Source: Escallonia rubra
Lineage: Eukaryota > Streptophyta > Magnoliopsida > Escalloniales > Escalloniaceae
Length of the DNA: 64,000 bases
NCBI GenBank assembly: GCA_033065855.1
Contig: JAVXUO010000092.1
Span: forward strand, 1-64,000
Direction: 5' to 3'
The notes beneath the pieces were generated by a model, which was not told the DNA's origin, did no database searches, and saw only the letters and a program-made list of their open reading frames with translations. Shown here piece after piece: positions 33,501-45,854 of this stretch. How positions within the stretch are numbered: position 1 is the first letter of the stretch; every line of letters begins with the position of its first letter. The translations under genes and the position numbers were made by a program.

Positions 33501-34760
33501 GCCATTCTTTGTGGGCCAGATTCATGCAAGGCAAATATGGATTGCATGCTAAAGTTATAGATGCTCCTACTCCACTTTTTTCTACCTGCTGCACCTCGAA
33601 ATTAGTTTTGCAGCAAGTGCAGACACTATATCAAGAATCCAAATGGATGGTGGGACATGGTACCATTTCGTGGAACGCTAAATGGTGTGAAGGATCCTCC
33701 TTCTCATCCAGATGCGGGCTGATGCCGAATTCCCTCTCGTCATTCAAATGCCAATGGAAATTAACATGTAGTTGTAACACTTAACTTTAGAAGAGACAGA
33801 GCCTGATATCTATGTCTGGATGGCCTCAAAGTCTGGCCTATTTTCAACCAAGGTATACAGGGAAACACATAGAATCAAGGGACAGAAGTTCAAATGGCAC
33901 CAAGTACTGTGGAATAAGCATATGCCTCCAAAGTTAGGAATTTTCACGTGGAAGCTCCTTCATTACAGTTTACCCGTGGATTATCAGCTGACGAAAATTG
34001 GTTTTAACCTACCTTCTAAATGTAGTTGTTGTCAACTCAATCAGACATAACCTATCTCTCATTTGTTTCTCCACAATACTCCAGCAGTCCATTTATCATA
34101 ACAGTTTAGCCCCATTTCATAAGCCTTGGCGTTGTTATTCATTATCAAAACTATTTCTCCATTGGTTTGAGGACATCTCTTTAAAGAGCCAATTTCAGCT
34201 TGCTCAACTCATTGTGTTTATAACTTGCTGCTGGGCAATATGGTTATTCAGAAATGTAGTTAGGTTTGAGAGAGTCCTAGCAGATCCCTCATTTGGCAGC
34301 AACAGTTATCAATTCAATACCCAGGTCTTCCCATTATTACTCCAAAAATCACAAACGAGGCTGGTATGCCTGGCAACCACCTCCCTCAGGTTGTTTCAAA
34401 CTTAACTATGATGGCTCTAGTATTATCAACAATCAGGCAGCAGCTGGTGGAGGCATAGTCAGGGATTCTCAAGGTAACATGATTCTAGCATATGTATCAT
34501 TTTTTTGGAGAAGGCACAAACAATTATGCAGTCCATCTGGTGAGTCACTGTTGCTTTGTTTGTGCTGTGTAAATCCGTTCCAGAGCTCTTTGCAGTCCAT
34601 CCTGATTTTGTCCACAATAAAATGGAACATATTAGAGCCCACTTCTACGATTTTTGGGTTCGCATCCATGCTACATAAATTTTTTGAAAATACTATTAAA
34701 AGCTCGAGAATTAAATTTCTTGCTAGTAGTGACACAACCCATAGGAGTCCATGAGAACTG
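30535..34760 (+). pseudogene. L1-type LINE (endonuclease, reverse transcriptase, RNase H), decayed
   Basis: Fragments in order on the plus strand. The endonuclease start at about 30898 is MVATLV-stop-NSRGSRTMEK, with a TGA where the family has Trp. Near 31300: LSGDFNVIL; then DRTLINVLF and RHASDHSPMLI (the SDHSP motif). RT from about 32340: LLILLPKVKNPNTVSDLRPI and SFVKGRSIHEN, then MSKAYDIVD, GMGQGDPLSPSIFILVQAV and an FADDLL at 32938-32955. A zf-RVT region (33820-34050) has KLGIFTWKLLHYSLPVDYQL. An RNase H start at about 34395 reads FKLNYDGSSIINNQAAAGGG and IVRDSQGNMIL. More than ten stops and frameshifts. The 5' end of ORF1 is missing or unrecognised, and the 3' end loses similarity at about 34560-34760 with no clear A tail. 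No activity expected. Confidence 0.85.
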
Positions 34761-35631
34761 TCCAAGTGTCCCCTTTCGAAGTGTCAATTCAACCTAGAAC
34801 TCATCCTTCCCCATGAGCGTAGTATGTTCCAACTACTACCTCACTCGCTAATCCGTTCTCGTGCAAGAGAAATGATTCCTCATGAAAAATCTCCCTAAAG
34901 AATAAGGAAAACCCTAGACCCCTTGTTAAGGGACATAAGAGAATCCTAGAACCTCGTCAAGGAGATGAGAGGAAATTTTCCTACGAGAGGAGATCCTAGA
35001 TTGTTTCACTTGAACCAAATTCTCCCCTTAAGTAGCATTTGATCGCATTACACTGTTAATCTAACCCGCCACTATGTTAAATTTTTTTTTTTAAAGTGGA
35101 TTCAATTAATCAAACAGTTCTCGAAAAAGGGAGATTCTGATTCCTTCCCTAGTATATTAATACACGCTTTATTTGTCACATAAATGTCAACACTTATCAC
35201 TAAAGTCCATTCTAGACAAAAAAAAAAAATTAAGGAAAAAAAAAGACTGAAATGTATAAAGGAAGTGAAAGTCGCAATAAAAAAAATGCAGTCACGTTAT
35301 AGGGATTAGATACTGCATAACATATGTGTAACCATTTGCTCCAACAGTCGTGCGAAGAAGTGGCTCGTGGGCCCACGGCCAAATTTACCAACCCCCAACC
35401 AAGTCACCAACTTTTGCCACCAACTCTTGAGGTTACTTCTCCACATTTCTTGCCGAGGGAAAGTATTGCCTATAAACAAACATTCAGCGAAATCAAGCAC
35501 CAAGCATTCATACAGCGCGTGGGAACACCCAGCTGGGCCGGGATTCTGTTCCCCACCAAACACATATATTTTACTTGCCACTTCTAGCCACGGATCGTTC
35601 CTATGCATCTTTGCATGTTCTGAAGGTTATT
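34761..35631. other. Unassigned DNA
   Basis: No conserved domain. There are several purine or A runs (35080, 35220-35250). Two overlapping antiparallel frames at 35306-35633 have no recognisable motif. I cannot decide whether any of this belongs to the LINE 3' region. Confidence 0.5.
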
Positions 35632-36811
35632 AAGGTTCTGTTCAATAACACTTTCAGTTTTAATTTTTTTTTTGAAAGAAAACTGAAAGAGTTGTGATTT
35701 TATTTTTACTAGTTTAAAAAATTGGTGGATATTTGACAGAGTTTATTTTTTCAAAAAACAGAAAAGAGCAAGCGTTTGACGTGACCGTTCTTTGGTTTTT
35801 TTTTTTTTAAATATACATTTTCACATGGCGTAACAAATATATTACAAATATGTCTTCAAATAATTAAACATAATTCTCCAATGGGGAGTTGCCGGATGCA
35901 TCGACGAACGTGGCAGTGATGGGTCTCGTACAGTTGACACCATCACGGCAACTCCCTGCCGGCAATACCTGTCGGCATCACCCATCAACAAAACCGCCGG
36001 CAACTCAGTTGGCAACACTCACCATCGCACAAACGACCACCCACAGACACTACTACATCCAAAATATCCAAGGGTTTTTGCCGGCAACAGCTTTGGCGAC
36101 ACCCACTTGTCCGCCTCCTAGAGCACCACCGCATTAATCAAATTTGTCCATCACGCCAACCCACCACCGCCGGCCACGAAGGCAACCATTTGCCGATGTA
36201 AATCCAGCATAACCACAACAACCTACGGCAACCCACAGCCACCCACAACAACGTACGGGCACAACGACGACCACCGACCGCCACCAAGCCCAACTGTACG
36301 AGACCCATCTCCAATGGCAGATCGGCAGAGGCCGCCACTTTCGGAAGGTACCGATTCCCAGGAATTGGGCGGGAGGTAGGGGTCGAGCTTCAGGCCGGCG
36401 TAAAGGGACGAAGAGTGGTTGGTTGTGTTCATCTTGGACCGAAGAGTGGCCGGTGGAGGCGGTGACCGCTAGCTGGTGGAGGCGACAGGTTGTGGAGTCA
36501 GCCGATGGGCTGTGGAGTCAGTGGTGATGAAAGAGGTGAAGAAGGGTTTTATACCCAGAGTAAAAAAATGCATCTGATGTTGCTAGTGAGGCTCGAAGCC
36601 TCAACCTCATTAATCCAGCCTCAGTCTCGCGTGAAAAAGAGCAAAAAAAAAAGAGCTCTAAGCTCTTTTCGAAAATGGGCAAGAGTTTAAAAACTCTTGG
36701 ACCCTTTTTAAAAAGAGAACCCAACCAAACACCCCAATTTTTTGGGCTTTTGAGAAATTTAAAAATTGGGCCAAAAAAGAGCAAAAATAAATGGTGTCAA
36801 ACGGGGCCTAA
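35632..36811. mobile_element. Possible hAT-like non-autonomous element
   Basis: The left end reads AAGGTTCTGTTCAATAACAC. The reverse complement of the right end reads TTAGGCCCCGTTTGACACCA. Such 'GG.CC.GTTTG..A.AC' ends recur in plant hAT-type MITEs. Near the right end are nested short palindromes (gagctctaagctc at about 36650; aagagtttaaaaactctt at about 36685). Inside, a 19-bp inverted repeat gatgggtctcgtacagttg occurs at about 35918 and, reversed, at about 36291. No 8-bp target duplication is evident, so the boundaries and the class are tentative. The GC-rich frames inside have no domain. Confidence 0.3.
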
Positions 36812-39584
36812 GCCTTCAACTTTAAACATTGTGATAATTTTTATGAGTATGAAGTAATAACCTAATGATAAACGGTATTTCTTTGTGTCCACAAGGTCAC
36901 GAACCAGAGTCTCATATGAGGCGAAGTATATGACATAAATAAAATTCAATCACTGATTTTCCTGATTATAGTAAAAGTGTTTTTTTGGTAATAGATTAAA
37001 GTAAAAGTTATGGTAGTGTAGTTGACTGCTAATCGGGTTTTTGGACGTCCATTTCGACCTCTCCGTCGTCCTTTAGTAAAATAACTATTTTGCCCTGCTC
37101 CCTCAATGGTAGAATCAAGCTGCAAGTGTGGACAAAATGACGTGATTTTGGTGGTTGGAGATTGCAGTGAGGGATGCTAGACTTGCGGCCGTGGGTAGAT
37201 TGATGGTAATTGTGATGGTGGCGCCGGTACTTGCGCAATGGGACGACACATTATGGATGTGACATTTTTTGATGATGGCCGACGATTCAGGAAGGCGAGG
37301 AAGTCCACCGGTGGCATTCCGGGGCAGAGCCTCTCTTGTATGCTCCGGGGAAGCTTCGACTAAATCCAGAGCCCCATCTGTATCTTTTATGTGTCTCAAA
37401 GGGTCCAAGGTCTTCTCTTTTTTCCACTTTTGCCCCGGAAAATGAGAAGTTAGTTGAAAGAAGGGGAAAATGAGGAGAAAAGGCACCAGTTTTGTTTAAC
37501 GTTTTCTAACAAACAACACCCCTTCTAATTTTTCTTCTGCTATTTAATTTTAAGAAAAAAGGTGCCATTGCTGTGAAATTATTTAAGGCTATTAGCACCC
37601 CCATTTAGAATTGTACTTATCTAGGCAAAATGTTTTCGTATTTAGCGACAAATGTACACGAATGTATGCAAAAATAGTAAAGGAGGGTAAGTCAATGACA
37701 AGTAATGAGAAAATAATAGCCTAAATAAGACATTTTGTCTCTTGCAACACACCTTTCTTTCACAAAAATTTAAAAGTTTACGCCCGTTACAACAATTGCA
37801 AATATTGTGGTAAGGTTCAAAAATTTGTGATCACTTCTTGTTTGTGGACCCTACCAGCTCGTTAAATTACGCCCACATGTTTTATCGTGACAATGATTTC
37901 AACAGTTGTCGTAGTTAATCCATAAGACTGTATCTGCTTGCACAACAATTTCGTTGATGAAAATTATCACATTATTGCTAAGTATGATCTATATTGTTGG
38001 GTCCACCGTTTAAAACTTGAGTTTTTAGAGCAACGCAAATGCTAGTTTAGAAAGCTATCATAGCTTTCGTTCCGAAAGCCCTTGAGTTCAATTCTCTCTG
38101 TTTGCATGTATGCCGGTGCCCTAATCTATTTATGGACCAGGTAGTGGGGCACCTTTATTTACTTCATAAAGATTTATGTCATCACGTGCAACCGAATGCT
38201 TGCTTACAAGAAAAAGTGTTAAGCGAGATATATATTTTTCTGTCGTTCTTTAACAGCTTAAGCATTTAAAGTTATTATAAGTTTGTGAGTTAAACAATTG
38301 CACGTGGATGGAACTCAGGAAAAAAAAAACAACTTGTATAAGTTATGCTTTCCTAAGAGAGAGAGAGAGAGAGAGAGAGATTTCCGTTATTAATGTAATT
38401 TCTCGGATTAAGTTATAATGAACATTGCTATTTCCTATTTCACAACGCCCCACACCAAAAGAAAAAATTGAAACAAGTATTGATAATAGATATTATTTCT
38501 TTTTGTATTTCTCTTTCAACGGAGTAATGTTTAATATACCAAATAAGACTTGATCATTGTTTTATATTCAATGAGAAGTAGCGATACCAGTAATTTTGTT
38601 GTTTGGGTTAGGGACAATGCAAGACGCTGGTGCTCGTGGATCACATTAGCACTACTCTATTTACTCTAACAACTGATCCCCTAAATTAATTATTTTATTT
38701 CCCTGGATACCTTCTTTACATGGAATGATGTGCTTATTTAATATATATACTTGTAACAAATCACATCATAAAAAAATAAGAAGCGAAAAGGATGTAGCAT
38801 GTGAGGCAACCACTCAATGCCCCCCATCCCCATCCAACCCCGAAATAATAGTCACTCCATCATTTCCTTGCTGTTAAACAACCCCTTAAAGACCATCCTT
38901 TCAAACTGCCGAAAGTCTTTCAATCACTGTCACCGACGGATGGGTCATGGGGATACTCCTCTGATGCAACAAATTTAGAAAAAACAAACTTAAGAACTTT
39001 ATCTAAAGCTTACAGTATAGTGAATTGAAACCGAAGATACATATTTCAGTGACTAGATATTCACCATGTTTAGGTCCTCCCTTCAAAGCAAGTAAGAGAT
39101 CCCACATATTCTTTAACTAATTCCACTTACATGTGGTCCAAATTTGTTGAGATCAACCCAATTTGGGATCGTTTGAGCCACAGCTCCAACTTCGTTATGA
39201 AGTGGGCATTCCTAAACACTCACTAGAACTCTTGGGGTGGACCGAAGGTTGGAAAATAAGTTCACTTTGTGGACGAAGATAGGCCTGTATGAACTTATCA
39301 AAGTTTCCAAGTGTAGATTGGAATAGGACAAAATCCTGTTTTCTCGTGCCTCCCTTTTCCGATGTACCACCAACTACAGTTTCTATTTTCATAGCGGCAT
39401 CACGTCCGCTACACTTGGAAATATTGAGAGCATGGCCGTTTCGCCATCCCGTGACTCCTTCTATAGAGGCTGCCCTGAATTGCTCTTTTCTTATAGAAAG
39501 CAATAGGGGGATAAGGATGCGGAATTGAGAGCACATGGGAGACTGATGAATCTAATAACAAAATAAAGAGGGCAATTGATCAGG
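36812..39584. other. Unassigned DNA, includes (GA)n microsatellite
   Basis: (GA)n of about 25 bp at 38356-38380. A minus-strand frame 39536-39195 (with KIETVVGGTSEKGGTRKQDF) and an overlapping plus-strand frame are open over more than 200 bp, but I recognise no domain in either. The rest is AT-rich without a coding signal. The region ends at the LTR-like start TGTAATATCCCG at 39585. Confidence 0.5.
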
Positions 39585-41630
39585 TGTAATATCCCGAACT
39601 TTGGGACCCGTTTAAAATAACCATCTGTGGCCTGAAAAATAAACGAAACGATAATTTTGAGCAATACTCGAGTTTTAGTAGCATATATGGAAGCTTAAAA
39701 GAATTTTGGGTGAAAATGTAATTTCTGAAATTTTTGGGGTCATTTTTGTAAATTTGAAAAACTTTAGGGGCGTAACTGTTAATTATGTTTTTGTTGATGA
39801 AAAATAATAGAATGAGTGATAGTATATCTTTAGTGATGATGTCTTATTAAATTAAGAATTATTAGAGTAATTTTGGGGCTTAAATGTAATTACATAAAAT
39901 TTGGGGGCTATTTTGCAATTATGAAAATTCTGGGGACTAAATTGCAATTTTAAAAAGTATGCACTTGGGTGTCAAAATTTTAGAGATATTAGTCTTAAGA
40001 GGAGGCCACCTCCTACTTAAATTCTGGTGACTAACCAGATTAAATTATAAACAATGGTGTGATTGAAAAGAAAAGCTAGGAAATAGAAAAGAAACTTGGA
40101 GGGAGGAAAATAGAAATAAGAAAAGTTTGACAAAAGAAAAGAAAATAGCAGAAGAAACAGAAACAAGAACAGAGCTTCGGGAAGAGGGGGAATTTCGGGG
40201 AGAAATCAGAAAAAATAAAGAAAGATTTAGAAGGAAATCTCAAAGCAATCTTCTCCTCTTATTCCTAGTGTGTGTTTTAGAGTTTATGTGTGTGTTTTGC
40301 ACAGCAAGTGTAGGTGTGTATTTCAGTGATGTGTGTGTGGGTTTTAAGGAAAACGGTGTGTGCCAGTGCGAGTTCAAGGAAAATTAGTAGGCAATGGGTG
40401 TTTCAGTGTGTAATCACAGGGTTGTGTGTGTGTGTTTTACTGTGTGGGCAGTGTGTGCAAGGTGTGCGTGAAAACAATGGGTGTTCTTGTGTGTGTTGAT
40501 ACTTCGGGTAAAGTGGTGGGGGTGTGATTGTGTATTTAATTATGTTAGTATGTGTTAGTTAATCCTATGTAGGTGTTTTCTAGTTTGTTGGTGATAATTT
40601 AGTGGGTGTGTGTGTCTGAGAATTGAGGGGCCATGTGCTTCGGCAGTGCAGGAGAGGAAGGAAGAAGACAGTGTGTGTAAATAAGGTATTTTAGCGTGTC
40701 TTAATTTGAATAGTAAGTGTAATTGTAGTTAAAGATAGAAAACTAATTTAGGCAGTATTTAATCCGAATTTTTATAAATAAGTAAGGTCAAAATTTGACG
40801 AAGTCCAAACTAGTAATCCCCAATATTTTTACACTCTGGAATTTTTTTGAGAATTTTCGGTGTCCGCGAAGGACGCTAAATTAGGGTATCGATTAGAAGC
40901 AATTCCCGATTAATTAGCATACCAAACCAAGTTATTTTAATCTGAAAAATTTAGAAAAATTTTATTTTACTGATATGTTTCATATTTTCGTGCCATTTCG
41001 AGGCCGATAGGTATTTTTAGGCAAACCAGCTTCTGAGAGCTCGGTCCGGATATCGGTTCGAAAATTTCGGGCGAAAATTTTTAAAAATACTTTTTTGTCC
41101 AAAAATGACTTTAGGATGCTAAAAATAATGTTTTAAGATGTTTTTGAGATTCTTCCGGTGCCGGGAAACTCCAGGGGTATTTTGATAATTTTACCTATAA
41201 AAGGTATTTTTGCATAAATAACATACATAAGGATATATTAGTGATTTTACTTGTAGAAAGGCTATTTTTGTGATTCTAGAGTGAGAGGGGGTATTTTGGT
41301 AATTTGCCACCCGATAGGGTATATTGGTAATCTTACCTAAGATGGATATTTTTGGGTAAACTCACTTACAGTATGGTTATTTGAGTGATTTTACTTATGT
41401 GAATGCTGTTTTGGTGATTTAAGGGTGCGAATGATGTTTTTGGAAATTTACACCCTAGGGGCATTTCGGTAATTTTACATACTCGGTTAAGGGGGCTCAT
41501 TTTGGGAGTATGTGAGTCCACCACATTGATTTATAATATCATAGTATAGGTTGTGTTATGATGATTTGATTATCTCATTTAGGGTTAAAGCTAAAGACTT
41601 TTGGTTATGATAATTTAGCTGCGGATCTAG
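39585..41630 (+). repeat. Gypsy-type LTR (left part), interrupted by the CACTA element
   Basis: Begins TGTAATATCCCGAACTTTGG, the usual kind of start for long LTRs of plant Gypsy elements. It shows two sets of short degenerate repeats: ggggctaaatgtaatttt-like words (39700-39960) and attttggtaattttac-like words (about ten, 41160-41480). It continues to the CACTA insertion at 41631 and should resume at 63755. Its other end, internal region and target duplication are outside the window, so it could equally be a solo LTR or a complete element. Confidence 0.5.
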
Positions 41631-41640
41631 CACTACAAGA

Positions 41641-41910
41641 AATTTGCCATTTAGCGACAAACACTTTCTCGACGAACACCAGTTCGTCAACAAAGACTGA
41701 TAAATGTCGACGAATACACAGTTCGTCGCGAATAGTATTATATTTCTTGACAAGTTCAATTATTCGTCAACAAAACTAAATTTTTGTTGACAAACTAAAA
41801 GTTTCGTCGTAAGATATTCAATGCATAGTGGCGCGGGAGTGAAAATCGATTTTGGCGGGGGGTTGGAAGTAATTTTAACCATCAACGACGAATTTACTTC
41901 GTCAAGAAAG
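41641..41910. repeat. CACTA left subterminal repeats
   Basis: Roughly ten copies, in both orientations, of a motif around TCGACGAAC / GTTCGTCAAC, for example at 41666, 41684, 41707 and 41723. In characterised CACTAs such repeats bind the TnpA-type protein. A GC-rich patch (41827-41865) lies within. Confidence 0.85.
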
Positions 41911-43962
41911 GCCAAAAAAAAAATTAAGACATGCAATATGTTTAATTTCGCACCTCCTTTCTCTCTCTCTCTCTCTCTCCATATCTCTGTCTTCATGGTT
42001 GTCTGTATCTCATTTCTCTCTCTCTCTCTCTCCACATCTCTGTCACCGTTTCTCTGTATCTCTCAGTCTCTTCTCGATCGGTTCTGTGTACCTCTTACTC
42101 GCTAAGGGCAGACATTTCTACACCAAAATCGTCATAGTTTGGGGCAACGAAAGGAAGATTAAAGTTACTTTCTTGGTAAGTTCAGCTTATATCCCCACTC
42201 TTATCATTTTCATCATTTCCATCTCACGATTTCACTGAAAATTGAACAAGCTCTGTGGTACCATCATAGCTAGGATTCCCACGATTATTATATTGACCCA
42301 ACAAAGCCTTAAATCTTTTCAGTTTGATGTTTTAGGGAAAATAAAAAACTAAAGAATCTCTGTGTGCATATTTTATAATTTTTTTCTGTAGTTTGAAAGC
42401 TGTAGGAGTTTTTCTCCTTTGACCTTGGTTCCAAATCTTACTAACCCTGAAATACACATCGTTACAGGGTACCTTATATGAAGACAGATGATAACATGAT
42501 TTCAATTTCAAGTTGAACAGGTAGATTTTGCTTTCTTTTTTATACATACTTGCTGGATTATGCATGCCTTCCTTTATGTAAACATTCACTTTACCATATT
42601 GAACTCAGTAAATTAAGAGTTGTACTCGATTAATTAGTTGACTTCTAGAAAGCATTGGCTAGCTGGGATTGTAACTCTCACAATCGGGAGTTACTTTCTA
42701 GTCTTTTTCCAGATAAAAATTAAGGCCGCATTTGGTAACATTTTGGTCCCCTTGATTCAAAGGCCTTTAAAAGTGTTGTAATGTTGCATGCCTTTAGTAT
42801 GCTCACTTATCGTAGACATGTACAATGTTGGTATTCAGGTACCCTCGTGTGCAATTGACATGACAAAGTTAAAAAAAAATGGAGAACAATAATGAGCAAG
42901 GTGTATTCATAATACTATCTTAAAGACAGTGATTTTCGCTTGCATCGTAACCCTGAAACAGTAGACTTGTTGCTCCAAAAATTGACTCTAGGATACAATG
43001 CCTGACTCTAATTCTCTATCTTAAGTCTGCGTACTAAGAGAAAGAAGAACCAAATTAGAACTCTGATGTTTGCCAACCAAATTAGAGCTCTGTTGTTTTT
43101 TGATAAAAGAAAAAAATTTAATAGAAAGAATATGATGAAGTATCGATGTATTAGTAGCAGGTTAGAAGTTGGAATTTATGTAGAACCCAAATGGCTGCTG
43201 CCTATGAAGAAATGTGTCTCATGAAGAGAGTTTCCAAGAGGCACCAATATCAATTTGTAACAGCTGGGACTACAACACAACTACTCAGCCTAATACGTAC
43301 AATGTAAGTAAGAAAAATAAATTAATTTGATTATTAATAACATTCCCCAATATTTTCTAAATATTGAATATGAAAACCTAAAGAACATGGCAATCTGTAC
43401 AACATATTGCATATATGTATATCCTGAACCTATGGTGCGCAAAGTCCAAAATAAAGGCAGAGGAGATAAAACCTTGAGGTTATGACACTCCATGAATATT
43501 GCTCACATTGTATACAAATTCATTGGCTCTTTTAAGGCACTACATTATAGGTCATTTGCTTATCCTAGATTAGCAAATACTCTAGAACTTGTTCGTGGGA
43601 AGCGACCTTGACTTCCACGTTTGTAAAGGAGAAGCCATCAGAAGCTTTTGCAACATCTCCTTCTTGCTTCACTAATTGCAAAGGGTTCATTAATAACAAA
43701 TAGTCCAGCCTTACTCTATTGCCAAAAGCAACATTGCTAATTAGCGATGGAATTTTGTTAGTAACTGGGTAGATAACCCCCACTAGTTCCAGATTTTATT
43801 GCACTAGAAATGAAACCATATTGACCTCAAATTATCGGTAATAATCCCATTTGTCTCGTGGTCTTTAATATTTTTCCACATGCTAGCAGTTTAACTTAGT
43901 TGAAAGATATTCAACGGCGAGTTTACATTTTTTCACCATTCTCCGAATGTAGTGTAGTTCCC
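41911..43962. other. CACTA interior, non-coding
   Basis: Contains CT-dinucleotide runs (41960-42060), probably the leader/promoter region of the transposon, and otherwise AT-rich DNA without a recognised ORF. Near 42723 a TTAAGGCCGCATTTGGTAAC word resembles a small transposon terminus, but I found no partner. Confidence 0.5.
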
Positions 43963-44010
43963 TTTTTTTTGTAGTAACAGGTCATTCTATTACCAATGAA
44001 AACCAATATC
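43963..44010 (-). mobile_element. LINE 3' end with A tail (separated by the Gypsy insertion)
   Basis: On the minus strand this reads GATATTGGTTTTCATTGGTA, then ATAGAATGACCTGTTACTAC and A(8) (plus-strand T-run 43963-43970), the style of plant LINE 3' termini. Across the Gypsy insertion and its ATCTT target duplication it joins to 52203, where a minus-strand LINE 3' region begins. I therefore read the two pieces as one LINE split by the retrotransposon. Confidence 0.6.
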
Positions 44011-44015
44011 ATCTT

Positions 44016-45717
44016 TGTTAGACCCCTCATATTTAAATGCTCAAAAAAAATTAAATTAGATAATATGGGGACGTGTTGGGTATTTTAGAATTATAATTAT
44101 GTTAGGAATATAAGTATTTATATTTCTTTAGGTATCTGATGATTACAATATATTCTTAGGGGTAGAAGAAACTTCAGAGCCTCCAGAGAATTCCTAGAAA
44201 GAAACTTTGGAGATTTTGATCATCACTTTGAGGTAAGTTTAATTTTAATTTTGAGATTGAGATTTGTGGTAAAAATCGCATAAATTGTTGTGGCTGATAG
44301 AATTCTAATTGAAAGTTTGGGTATCTTTACATTAGGGTTTGGATACAATTTATTTGAAGGGATCAAGATTTTGGGTTTAGACACGATCAGAGGTAAGGGT
44401 TTATTATTTTCAAAATCTGAATCAGCGTTGGATCGATCAAATCTATGCTTGTGAATATCTTCTTTTCGCGTATGATCTATAATTTTCTTTCTATGAATTA
44501 AAATCGCGTAACCGAATCGTTGAGCGTTAATCTGTAGACTGGATTAATGGGCTCGTCATGATTTTTCTTTTTCTGTCTTCTTGTTAAGGCGTTTCATGCA
44601 GCCTCAGAATTTGGCTTCGATTTCTGTGCGATTTGGCTGTCAACCGTTTTTCCTAGCGGCATGACTTTTCATTTTATTCTGCTGCTTTGCTGACTTTGTT
44701 GTGTGTGCGAATCAATGGCCTCTTCACGTGGCCTGTTACTGTGTCATCAGTATACTTCAATCATTGAGCATAAGCTGTGTAAAATTCTGAAATCTCCATG
44801 TTAATGTCATGCATGGGTTCTTATATCATGCATACATGTCTCATGATTGCCTACTTTTTCATTATCACACATTATAATTCTATCCAGCTTAGACAGATTC
44901 TGTCACTCCCTTAAAAGAAACTGTTTACATGGATAATTCTATTATTCATTAGTTTACATGGTCTAGGCAACTTGTTGGTACCTCGCCTGATTTATTGAAT
45001 TTAAGTGTTAAAACTATCTGAGCCATGTCACAGTGTATGTGACTTTTCTGTTTCTGACTTACCCACGTGGATTGGAACGTGGGCTAGCTCAGAGGGATGA
45101 GCTAGAGATCGCGATCTTATTTTCTGAACCTGGTTCCACGTGTCAGTGATGACATGTGTGACCTTATTCTGAATGGCTCTTTAGTGTCAGTTTCTGTATA
45201 AGAATACATTTTGAAATTTTGTCTTTCTACGAAACATATTTTGTATTTTGACAATTCTGGTTCGTATATGTTCTGTTAAAATTCTGTACGTCCGATCTTG
45301 TTTTCTCAGATATCTTTGTATCCCATTTTGATTGGTCCGTTGAGCGACCTTACTGGGCATTTGGCTCACCCCCTTATTATTTTATGTTCAGGTGATCAGT
45401 AAAGGGGATTGGATTACGGGCCTAGCAATTTGACTGAGAGCTAGCGGTTTAATCTCAGAGCTACTTTGAGTATTTTATTTTCTTTTAGAAATTATAATAA
45501 GAGGAAATATTTGGATTTCAATGTTTCATTTGGAACTCCTTGTAGGAGTAAATTTGGGATTAAATTACTGTTTTAGGCCTATTTGACATTTAATTGTGTA
45601 AATTGGAGATTTTCTGATTAGATGCTCTGAATAACCTATTTGGGAGACTTTTGAAAACTTGAGGTTTTCTGACTTTGTTTATTTGATATTAATGCTCCGA
45701 AAATTCGGGGCGTTACA
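44016..45717 (+). repeat. 5' LTR of the Gypsy element
   Basis: 1702 bp, TG...CA ends. Directly followed by the primer binding site. A weak TATA-like tgtataagaa lies near 45195. Confidence 0.97.
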
Positions 45718-45719
45718 GT

Positions 45720-45731
45720 TGGTATCAGAGC
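45720..45731 (+). other. Primer binding site of the Gypsy element
   Basis: TGGTATCAGAGC, complementary to the 3' end of initiator methionine tRNA, two bases after the 5' LTR. Confidence 0.95.
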
Positions 45732-45854
45732 TATAGGTTTAAACTCCTGTAGACTTATATGCTTAGGATCAGATAAGTTGTGAGATGGGTAGGATGGGTA
45801 GATTTAAGTTTATTGTCCTAGTCAATATCTGATTCTAGTTTTTCTTTTGTAGTA

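Noticed and set aside
35306..35633. Overlapping open frames on both strands
   Set aside because: No domain and no homology I can recall; not annotated as genes.
38030..38110. Possible tRNA (ttgagttcaattctctctg resembles a T-arm)
   Set aside because: No matching acceptor, D or anticodon arms around it.
39195..39536. Open frames on both strands (minus with KIETVVGGTSEKGGTRKQDF)
   Set aside because: No recognised family, no flanking exon signals; overlap on both strands suggests a chance open region or an unidentified gene scrap.
42720..42870. MITE starting at taaggccgcatttggtaaca
   Set aside because: Only one terminus resembling a transposon end; no inverted partner or target duplication located.
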